Source: Leyella stercorea (GTDB taxonomy: Bacteria; Bacteroidota; Bacteroidia; Bacteroidales; Bacteroidaceae). From it: a stretch of 64,000 nt of DNA. The position numbers and the translations under genes are program-made. The notes beneath the pieces were generated by a model that saw nothing but the letters and a program-made list of their open reading frames with translations, did not search any database and was not told where the DNA came from. Positions 44,090 to 50,959 of this stretch are shown here, one piece after another (within the stretch, counting starts at the first letter, position 1; each line of letters begins with the position of its first letter). Location of the stretch: contig NZ_JADYUF010000003.1 in NCBI RefSeq assembly GCF_021531655.1, positions 52,503 to 116,502 on the forward strand, read 5' to 3'.

Positions 44090-44956
44090 ATGGGAAAGAA
44101 AAACTACGGCAAGTCTATAAAAACACGCTTGCTCAATCTAATGAATGAGACTGGCTATAAATATATGTATCTCTTGGCAAGATACTTCAACGAAAGATTG
44201 CTTTACAGAGTATCTGTCAGCCAATATAAGGACAATTTCTTGTTGAAAGGAGGCTCTTTGCTTTATGCCATAAATGGACTTGAGTCACGCCCTACGGTAG
44301 ATGTTGATTTTATGGCTGACAGAATCGGTCATGACAGGGATTATCTTGCGCATGTGTTCCATGAAATTTTAGACATTGTATGCGACGAGGATGGAGTGAC
44401 GTTTGACGTTGACAGCATCAAGTTAGAACCAATCACAGTCGAAAAGAAATATCCTGGCACCAGATTCTACTTTACTGCCCACATGGATACCATTGCTTAC
44501 AACATGTCTGTTGACATTGGTTTTGGTGATATTGTTACTCCATATCCCACAACCATTGACTTTCCATTGCTATTGCCCGACATTCCATCTGTAAACATAC
44601 AGGCATATTCATTGGAGACAGTTGTCGCAGAGAAATTTCATACAATGATAGACCGTGATGTACTCAATAGTCGCATGAAAGATTTCTTCGACTGTTATCA
44701 ACTCCTGATAAATAGGGACTTGGATAACGAAACGTTATATGATGCTATCAAGGCTACTTTCGATAATCGAGGTCTAAAATACAATCCAGAATTGCAGTTG
44801 TTTACAGAAAGTTTTGCAACAGATGCAGCACGGATAATTCGTTGGAAAGCATTTTTGAAAAAGATTCAATGGAAAGAGACTCTTAATTTCGAAACAGTGA
44901 TGGAAGTACTAAGAGAAAGGTTGCAGCCTATGGCTGAAAAATATTGGGAAAAGTAG
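44090..44956 (+). CDS. abiEii: AbiEii/AbiGii-family nucleotidyltransferase toxin
   Basis: 288 aa. Nucleotidyltransferase motifs are visible: LLKGGSLLYA (Gly54, Gly55, Ser56) and TVDVDFMAD (Asp71, Asp73), then a conserved VVAEKFHTMIDR and KDFFDCYQL. In the AbiE system this enzyme stalls growth, restricting phage, and is held in check by AbiEi. Operon structure with a 1-bp gap is typical. It lies between an HTCS and a SusD remnant, so it appears to have inserted at a former utilisation-locus site. Confidence 0.9.
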   Translation: MGKKNYGKSIKTRLLNLMNETGYKYMYLLARYFNERLLYRVSVSQYKDNFLLKGGSLLYAINGLESRPTVDVDFMADRIGHDRDYLAHVFHEILDIVCDEDGVTFDVDSIKLEPITVEKKYPGTRFYFTAHMDTIAYNMSVDIGFGDIVTPYPTTIDFPLLLPDIPSVNIQAYSLETVVAEKFHTMIDRDVLNSRMKDFFDCYQLLINRDLDNETLYDAIKATFDNRGLKYNPELQLFTESFATDAARIIRWKAFLKKIQWKETLNFETVMEVLRERLQPMAEKYWEK

Positions 44957-45017
44957 TTTACTACTTTATAATTCTTTCGTCTAAAAAAAAATAATGCGAC
45001 ACAAGAAATATTCCTAA

Positions 45018-45182
45018 AAGAAGAATGCCGTTGAACGTATGAATAAAGAATATGAAACATACGGTATGGGAGATTACACCCGTTCTTACAGAGGTCCTCA
45101 GGATGACGTTTGGCCAATCCCACAAAATGAGATTGATACAGACCTCAACTTGAAACAGCACAAAGAATGGGGAGGTGAATAG
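45018..45182 (+). pseudogene. SusD/RagB C-terminal fragment
   Basis: A short open stretch (from an ATG at 45039, 47 codons; in-frame from 45018) ends DDVWPIPQNEIDTDLNLKQ followed by HKEWGGE. This closely matches the conserved SusD tail pattern (Y-x-x-W-PIP-Q-x-E-I/L-D-x-N-P-N-L-x-Q-N-x-G). Only the last 50 or so of about 550 residues remain, with no start of its own, so I read it as a leftover of a deleted susD gene. A small real peptide is less likely. Confidence 0.6.
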
Positions 45183-45248
45183 TCCATCAAGTCTTTTCAC
45201 CATAAAAGAAAACGATTACATATATAAAAATATGTAGGATGACAAAAT

Positions 45249-45291
45249 TAAAGAGGGACACAATCTAAAGTGCCCCTCTTTTTTTACTTAT
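45249..45291 (+). terminator. Rho-independent terminator
   Basis: AAAGAGGGACAC pairs with GTGCCCCTCTTT (one mismatch) and runs into T7. It would serve the SusD remnant or AbiE transcript. Confidence 0.75.
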
Positions 45292-45295
45292 TTAT

Positions 45296-45381
45296 GAATA
45301 CGTTATCATAGCCCAATGAAAACGTTATCATTGGCAGATGAATACGTTATCGTTGGCAGATGAATACGTATTCGTATTTGG
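45296..45381. repeat. 22-bp tandem repeat, unrelated core (four units)
   Basis: Units start at 45296, 45318, 45340 and 45362, each exactly 22 bp: GAATACGTTATC then a 10-bp half such as GTTGGCAGAT. The last unit is degenerate. The sequence is unlike the AAAACGAGTCC arrays but the period is identical. Confidence 0.88.
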
Positions 45382-45422
45382 AGACAGATACAAGCGTCTC
45401 AGGACATAAGTTTATTCATATA

Positions 45423-45472
45423 AAAATGCCGCCTACAAGCAAACCTATTCCGTTTGCCCGCAGACGGCATTA
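45423..45472 (-). terminator. Terminator after the 61-aa peptide gene
   Basis: On the minus strand AATGCCGTCTG pairs imperfectly with the GGCGGCATT side, with an inner GCAAAC/GTTTGC stem, followed by TTTTTATAT. Confidence 0.65.
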
Positions 45473-45504
45473 ATAATATCCTTGCGATTATATTATTCTA
45501 CATA

Positions 45505-45690
45505 TTATTCTGCAACTTCCGTGTCATCCCACATGTCAAAGCTGGCTGTGCTGGGAGTTGAAGAAGTTGACTGGAATGGGTCGGGTTTAGACGAAGGATT
45601 AGATATGGTACCTCCATCAGAGCCAGCCATTATTGACATCGATTCCAACTGAATTACATTTACTTCGGGGGTTATATATGATTTCTTCAT
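45505..45690 (-). CDS. Small Ser/Thr/Pro-rich peptide with MKKxYITPE start
   Basis: 61 aa. It opens MKKSYITPEVNVIQLES, then MSIMAGSDGG, then a low-complexity Ser/Pro/Thr tail and an acidic end (WDDTEVAE). Small genes with a KKxYxxPE start and a LAGS/MAGS motif near residue 22 are frequent in Prevotella-type genomes and have no established role to my knowledge. It follows the fimbrillin-like gene by 17 bp on the same strand and has its own terminator, so they form one unit. The Met-Ala-Gly-Ser-Asp-Gly-Gly stretch invites comparison with peptide leaders, which is speculation. Confidence 0.65.
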   Translation of the reverse strand: MKKSYITPEVNVIQLESMSIMAGSDGGTISNPSSKPDPFQSTSSTPSTASFDMWDDTEVAE

Positions 45691-45707
45691 TTTCTTGTGA
45701 TTTTAAA

Positions 45708-46636
45708 TTATTGTTTTACTTCTTTTACGCCTGTACGTGTGATATGATATATGGCTCCAGTGCCGAGAGTTGCTTTTTTCCCTTTTGAAATATCGAAATT
45801 ATATTTGGTGCCATCAGCAAGTGTTGCTACCAACTTTACATTTTCTACTTGCTGTGGATACAGAGCAACGTATACCACAGATTTACCATTTGTTATGGTT
45901 GCTTTTTCTATCGTTACGCCTTTTGTATCATCAATATAATTTGTTCCACCGCTATTATCCGTACCATCTGTTTTATTATTAATTGCATTAATACGCGAAA
46001 GTGAAGAAATTTTGGTACCATTAAGCAATAATGAAGCTGTACTATTAAGAGTAGCATCACCAAAATCAAGAGTAAGTTTCAAATAAGTTGTTTTATACAA
46101 AAATATGAACTGCATATCACCTTTGGTAGTATAAGTGGTCTTAGCCCAAAACAAAGTATGAGCCATAGCATCCTCGAAAGTTCCCTCCTGCTTTGAATAA
46201 TCTACTTCCAAATGCTTTCCGCCATTATATTTCTTAATCTTTGCATTTGAAACATACGCATACATAGGTGTTCCTTCCTCAGTAACGGCAGTTGGAATTT
46301 TACCAGTTAAAGTTGCAGTTTTACCATCGGCAGAAAGTTTTGACACCTTAAAATCGCCACAATTCTGATAATCGTTACCACCATACACTACTACTTTGTC
46401 GTTTGTAGCGTCCCATTTAGCAGTAACATTGTCCATTGTACTACCCTCGCCTACTGTGTTGTCAAAAATAGTACGGCTACCTGCTGCATCTTCTGATTCA
46501 GCATTAAGAGCCAAGAAAGTAAGAGTCTGACCACTTACCCCCCGTCCGACAAATTCTCGTCTGTTGAGCATGCTGCAAACAAAGCGATTGCGAGCGGTGC
46601 TACAAGCAGTGAATTTAGTTTGTTAGATAATTTCAT
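45708..46636 (-). pseudogene. Fimbrillin-family lipoprotein, out of frame at a G6 tract
   Basis: The natural start is ATG at 46636: MKLSNKLNSLLVAPLAIALF then AACSTDENLS, a lipoprotein signal with Cys at about residue 23. The frame stops at TAA (46535-46537) directly after six G (46538-46543, minus strand). In the +1-base frame a 280-residue fimbrillin-like body continues (QTLTFLALNAESEDAAGSR, TLFWAKTTYT, LKLTLDFGDATLNS, SVVYVALYPQQ). One extra G would fuse signal and body into a normal product. It could be phase-variable, decayed or a sequence error. The ATG at 46571 encodes no signal and is not convincing. It is AT-rich relative to the flanks. Confidence 0.8.
46538..46543 (-). repeat. G6 homopolymer at the fimbrillin frame junction
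   Basis: GGGGGG on the minus strand lies just inside the mature N-terminus. Slippage to G7 restores the frame. Confidence 0.85.
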
Positions 46637-46878
46637 AATAGATAATAAATTTATAAAGTTGATTTAAGTTGTTATATTTTCCGTTTGCAAAATTACTAAA
46701 TGAAATCAAAAATGTTAATTAATAAAGAAACAAATCATTCCGTTTTTGTACGTATAGTGTATGATTGCGTACAAAAAAGCATGAGTAGCCGTTACGTATT
46801 CGCTACGATATCGTTGTACGTCGGTAGACGTTCCGTTAATAATCCGTTGATACTTTGATATCTATTCGATGGATCTTC

Positions 46879-47049
46879 GATTCGCGAACGAAGAACAATC
46901 GAAGGGTGAACGGAGGATGAACGAAGGATGAACGAAGGATGAACGGAGGACGAACGAGAACCGATCGAAGACCGAACGAAGACCGAACGAAGACCGAACG
47001 AAGACCGAACGAGAACCTATCGAAGACCAATCGAAGACCGAACGAGAAG
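46879..47049. repeat. 11-bp degenerate tandem array (about 15 units)
   Basis: Perfectly phased 11-mers begin at 46879, for example GAAGACCGAAC (four in succession at 46967-47010), with relatives GAAGGATGAAC, GGAGGATGAAC, GAGAACCGATC and GAAGAACAATC. No indels break the phase through 47043. Looser 11-bp spacing of TTCG/TCCG motifs is visible upstream from about 46786. Open frames across it are artefacts of a period that is not a multiple of three. Confidence 0.9.
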
Positions 47050-47165
47050 TATTATAATAATACTTGACCATTTATTATAATATACTTTGCCATTTAATAA
47101 GTATGTGGTCATATTTATTTTAATATATGAGCTACTTTCTATAGGAGGAAATTCACCCCAAAATC

Positions 47166-47275
47166 AAAAGGACTCCTTTTGCCTTCCAATAGTTGTCCTT
47201 TTGCCTTTTAAAAGGACTCCTTTTGCTCACCAAAAGGACTCGTTTTGCAACCCAAAAGGACTCCTTTTCAAAACG
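47166..47275. repeat. 22-bp phased repeat array 3 (five units)
   Basis: Units start at 47166, 47188, 47210, 47232 and 47254. Core AAAAGGACTCCTTTTG, a palindromic variant, with spacers mostly ending in CC. Unit 2 is diverged. It lies about 120 bp after the 11-bp array. Confidence 0.9.
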
Positions 47276-47395
47276 ACATCGAAACATAGCAATCTGTAGT
47301 AGAACTGTTACTTATAATAATACTTTCGTATTTGATTTGGCACGATATTGGTTTTTATTCTTTTTTCGATTTTAGTTAAAATCTATGCTATATTC

Positions 47396-47427
47396 TTTGC
47401 TTCTTGTCAAGACATTTTGTATATTTG
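47396..47427 (+). promoter_or_regulatory. Bacteroidetes-type promoter upstream of susC
   Basis: TTTG (47396-47399), 20 bp, TATATTTG (47420-47427). It predicts a leader of nearly 290 nt before the susC ATG. A second -7 match, TAAATTTG (47659-47666), lies nearer the gene but lacks a -33 box. Confidence 0.5.
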
Positions 47428-47719
47428 CAAAACGATAAAGCCAATGAAAAGCGATATCTAATGCAGCGACGTGAGAAGATACATTTTCTGATGCAGAAAT
47501 AACTAAAACCTAAAAGAAAACCGAAAAAGCAAAAGAAAAAAAGTTTAATTTTGTTCAACGAACATACAAAAACGTACTAAAAACAAAGAAAAAGCACTTT
47601 TTGTACCCAAAAAGAACTTATATGTATTATACTAAACCCACACGCGACATTACTATATTAAATTTGCAGACGAGAACCCGAACAAACAACAATTAATATA
47701 ATCTTTAAACCTTCAAGAA

Positions 47720-50700
47720 ATGAAAATTAGAGTAAAAATCCAAACAATCAAGACTCTGGTATTCTTGCTTATGATGATTTTCGCTACATCGCTCACTGCT
47801 ATGGCGCAGGAAAAGGTGTCGGGAATTGTCAAGGACGATACCGGCGAAACTATGCCGGGAGTTAGCATCAAGGTGAAGGGCAACAACAATGTTGGAGCCG
47901 TTACCGACATCGACGGTGCATTCACCATCAACGTGAAGCGCGGCACCGTGCTGCAGTTCTCTTTCCTCGGATACAACACCAAGGAAGAAAAGGCTACACC
48001 GGGTAAGATAATGCAGATCGTACTGGAAGAAGACAAGAAGACTCTTGGTGAAATCGTAGTTGTGGGCTATCAGCCGGTTCGCCAGCGCGACCTTACGGGT
48101 TCGGTTGCCAAGGCTGACGTAAGCCAGCTCACCAACACTCCGGTGTCATCAATCGACCAGACTCTTGGTGGACGCATTGCCGGTGTCAACGTATCTTCAG
48201 GCGAAGGTATGCCGGGTGGACAGATGAACATCACCATCCGTGGTAACAACTCACTGACACAGGCCAACACCCCTCTCTATGTTATCGACGGTTTCCCAGT
48301 TGAGAATGCTTCGGTAGCAGCCAGCATCAACCCTAACGATATCAAGTCGCTCAACATTCTTAAGGATGCTTCGGCATCGGCTATCTACGGTGCACGTGGT
48401 GCCAACGGTGTTGTCATCATCACTACAAAGAGCGGTCAGACCGGTAAGGCTAAGATTACTTACGACGGCAGCTATGGCTGGCAGACAGTAACTAAGAAGA
48501 TGGAGATGATGGACGCTTACGAATTCGTTAAGCTCCAGAACGAAATTAATCCTACAACAGCCAATAACATCAATCCGTACATCAGAGAATATGATGGCAA
48601 GGAGTGGACACTCGAGGATTATCGCAATATCGCTCAGTACAACTGGCAGGACATGATTTTCCACTCAGCTCCTATCCAGAGCCACAACGTTAGCGTAACT
48701 GGTGGTAGCCAGGACATCCGCTACAACGCTTCTTTGTCTTACTTCGACCAGGACGGTGTTGTTATCAACTCTAACTACAACCGCGTTCAGGGTCGTATGG
48801 GCACAAACATAAAGAAGAACAAGCTGCGCATCAACCTCAATGTCAACTACTCTCGTACAAACCAGGAGGGTGCTTCGCCTTCGCAGAACGCCAGCTCGGG
48901 TATGAACAACTTGTTCTATAACGTATGGGGCTATCGTCCGGTAACACAGCCTGGTACTCCGCTGTCAACCCTTCTTAACAATGGTGTCGACGATATGGTA
49001 AACACAACTAACGACTACCGTTTCAACCCATACATGGACCTCCAGAACGCTTATAACCATACTCTGAACACATACGTTCAGTTCAACGGCTTCTTGGAGT
49101 ATGACATTATGAAGGGTCTGAAGCTGAAGATTTCGGGCGGTTATACCGACACTGGTTACAACAACGACAACTTCAACAACTCTAAGACCCGTTACGGTGG
49201 TCCGATTTCAAATGACAAGGTGAACGCTCGCGTTACACGCTCTTCGCGCTCTACATGGCTCAACGAGAACACCCTGACATATCAGACCAACATCAAGAAG
49301 AAGCACTTCTTCAACACATTGCTCGGTTTCTCATTGCAGAACTCTGACTACGACTACTATTCGTACAAGACCATCAACATCCCTAACGAAAATCTCGGTA
49401 TGTCGGGTATGGACCAGGGTACTCCTACCGGCGCTTCTTCACTGAAGAGCTCATGGTCGATGATGTCTTACTTCGGACGCTTCAACTACAACTACAAGTC
49501 GTGCTACTACGCTACATTCACAATGCGTGCCGACGGTTCGTCTAAGTTCAGCAAGGGCAATCGCTTCGGCTACTTCCCTTCAGGTTCATTGGCTTGGAAC
49601 GTGGCTGAGGAAGGCTTCATGAAGCCATATAATAAATATGTGAACAATGCAAAGATTCGTTTGTCATGGGGTCTTACCGGTAACAACCGTGTAGGCGAGT
49701 ACGACTCATACGGACTCTATAAGGTAGTAAAGCAGTGGAACGGTCAGGTTTACCTCGGCGCTACTCCGAGCGGTGTATTCCCTGAGGGCAGCAATGTGAA
49801 CAACGTAGGTACTGTACCTTCTACTCTGCGCAACCACGACCTTAAGTGGGAGACAACCGAACAGTGGAACCTCGGTTTCGACCTCGGATTCCTCAACGAC
49901 CGCATCGGCATTACTCTCGACCTCTATAGCAAGACCACACGCGACCTTCTGCTTAACGCCAACATGCCGCTTTCTTCAGGCTACGTAAGCTCAATGAAGA
50001 ACATCGGTAAGGTACGCAACCAGGGTATCGAGTTCACCCTCAACACCGTCAACATTAAGAACAAGAAGTTCACTTGGGAGACCAACTTCAACATCGCATT
50101 CAACAAGAATAAGGTGTTGGCACTGACCGAGGGACAGACCACTCTGACTACAGCTGCTTCGTTCGACCAGAACTTCAACACACAGCAGAGCTATATAGCC
50201 AAAGTTGGCCAGTCAATGGGTTCAATGTACGGATTCATCTACGAGGGCACATACAAGTATGACGACTTCGACAAGTCGGGCGATACATACACATTGAAGC
50301 CTACTGTAGCTCACTACACCAGCGAAAACAACACTCAGCCGGGTATGCCTAAATACCGCGACCTCAATGACGACGGTATCATCGACGACAACGACCGCAC
50401 CATCATCGGCAATGGTCTGCCAGTACACACAGGTGGTTTCACCAACAACTTCACATACGGTGACTTCGACCTCAGCGTATTCTTCCAGTGGTCGTACGGC
50501 AACGACGTGCTCAATGCCAACCGTCTCTTCTTCGAGTCAGGATGGAACAAGGCTCGCGAACTCAACCAGTTTGCTTCGTATGCTGACCGTTGGACTGAGG
50601 ACAATCCGTACAGCGACATTCCCCGTGCTACAGCATCAAGCTCAAACCGCGTATTCTCAAGCCGCGTTATCGAGGATGGCTCATTCCTGCGTCTGAAGAC

Positions 50701-50920
50701 CCTCACATTGGGCTATACAGTACCGAAGAAGTTGCTCACACGCTTCCGCATCGACAACCTGCGCGTTTACTTTGCAGCACAGAACCTCTGGACTCTCACC
50801 AACTATAGCGGTTACGACCCTGAGGTATCAATCCGCAACAGCGCCCTTACTCCGGGACTCGACTTCTCGGCTTATCCACGCGCTCGTCAGTTCAGCTTCG
50901 GTGTAAGCCTCGGTTTCTAA
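47720..50920 (+). CDS. SusC/RagA-family TonB-dependent transporter
   Basis: 1066 aa. Signal peptide to about residue 30 (AMAQ), a carboxypeptidase-regulatory-like domain (VSGIVKDDTGETMPGVSIKV), TonB box region EIVVVGYQ, plug domain (SIDQTLGGRIAGV, LYVIDGFPV, SAIYGARGANGVVIITTK) and a 22-strand barrel ending FSFGVSLGF. It lacks the extra N-terminal STN domain. It imports oligosaccharides across the outer membrane with SusD as the lid. As first gene of the locus with PL8 and GH88, its cargo is probably glycosaminoglycan fragments. Confidence 0.95.
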   Translation: MKIRVKIQTIKTLVFLLMMIFATSLTAMAQEKVSGIVKDDTGETMPGVSIKVKGNNNVGAVTDIDGAFTINVKRGTVLQFSFLGYNTKEEKATPGKIMQIVLEEDKKTLGEIVVVGYQPVRQRDLTGSVAKADVSQLTNTPVSSIDQTLGGRIAGVNVSSGEGMPGGQMNITIRGNNSLTQANTPLYVIDGFPVENASVAASINPNDIKSLNILKDASASAIYGARGANGVVIITTKSGQTGKAKITYDGSYGWQTVTKKMEMMDAYEFVKLQNEINPTTANNINPYIREYDGKEWTLEDYRNIAQYNWQDMIFHSAPIQSHNVSVTGGSQDIRYNASLSYFDQDGVVINSNYNRVQGRMGTNIKKNKLRINLNVNYSRTNQEGASPSQNASSGMNNLFYNVWGYRPVTQPGTPLSTLLNNGVDDMVNTTNDYRFNPYMDLQNAYNHTLNTYVQFNGFLEYDIMKGLKLKISGGYTDTGYNNDNFNNSKTRYGGPISNDKVNARVTRSSRSTWLNENTLTYQTNIKKKHFFNTLLGFSLQNSDYDYYSYKTINIPNENLGMSGMDQGTPTGASSLKSSWSMMSYFGRFNYNYKSCYYATFTMRADGSSKFSKGNRFGYFPSGSLAWNVAEEGFMKPYNKYVNNAKIRLSWGLTGNNRVGEYDSYGLYKVVKQWNGQVYLGATPSGVFPEGSNVNNVGTVPSTLRNHDLKWETTEQWNLGFDLGFLNDRIGITLDLYSKTTRDLLLNANMPLSSGYVSSMKNIGKVRNQGIEFTLNTVNIKNKKFTWETNFNIAFNKNKVLALTEGQTTLTTAASFDQNFNTQQSYIAKVGQSMGSMYGFIYEGTYKYDDFDKSGDTYTLKPTVAHYTSENNTQPGMPKYRDLNDDGIIDDNDRTIIGNGLPVHTGGFTNNFTYGDFDLSVFFQWSYGNDVLNANRLFFESGWNKARELNQFASYADRWTEDNPYSDIPRATASSSNRVFSSRVIEDGSFLRLKTLTLGYTVPKKLLTRFRIDNLRVYFAAQNLWTLTNYSGYDPEVSIRNSALTPGLDFSAYPRARQFSFGVSLGF

Positions 50921-50959
50921 GAAGTTAAAATGCATTACTATTAAACACATATTATATAT

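Larger units (their letters stand above)
45183..45504. other. Intergenic region with two hairpins and a 22-bp array
   Basis: About 320 bp between the SusD fragment and the stop of the 61-aa peptide gene. It holds a plus-strand terminator (45249-45291), a 22-bp array (45296-45381) and a minus-strand terminator (45423-45472), listed separately. No credible gene. Confidence 0.6.
46637..47719. other. Long AT-rich intergenic region with two repeat arrays and SusC promoters
   Basis: More than 1 kb with no credible gene, between the divergent fimbrillin-like gene and susC. It holds the 11-bp array (46879-47049, with weaker periodicity back to about 46786), 22-bp array 3 (47166-47275) and two promoter elements (47396-47427 and 47659-47666). 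The remainder is A/T-rich and featureless to my eye. Confidence 0.7.

Noticed and set aside
45708..46571. Fimbrillin gene starting at the ATG at 46571
   Set aside because: This start gives MLNRREFVGRG, with no export signal, while a full lipoprotein signal lies in another frame just upstream and joins at the G6 tract.
46836..47071. Overlapping Arg/Ser/Phe-rich coding frames on the minus strand
   Set aside because: They come from the 11-bp repeat, which has no stop codons in several frames. There is no start context, domain or conserved end.
43303..47719. Complete integrative element or prophage
   Set aside because: The block looks foreign by composition, but no integrase, transposase, relaxase or phage structural gene is present and no clear direct-repeat ends were found.
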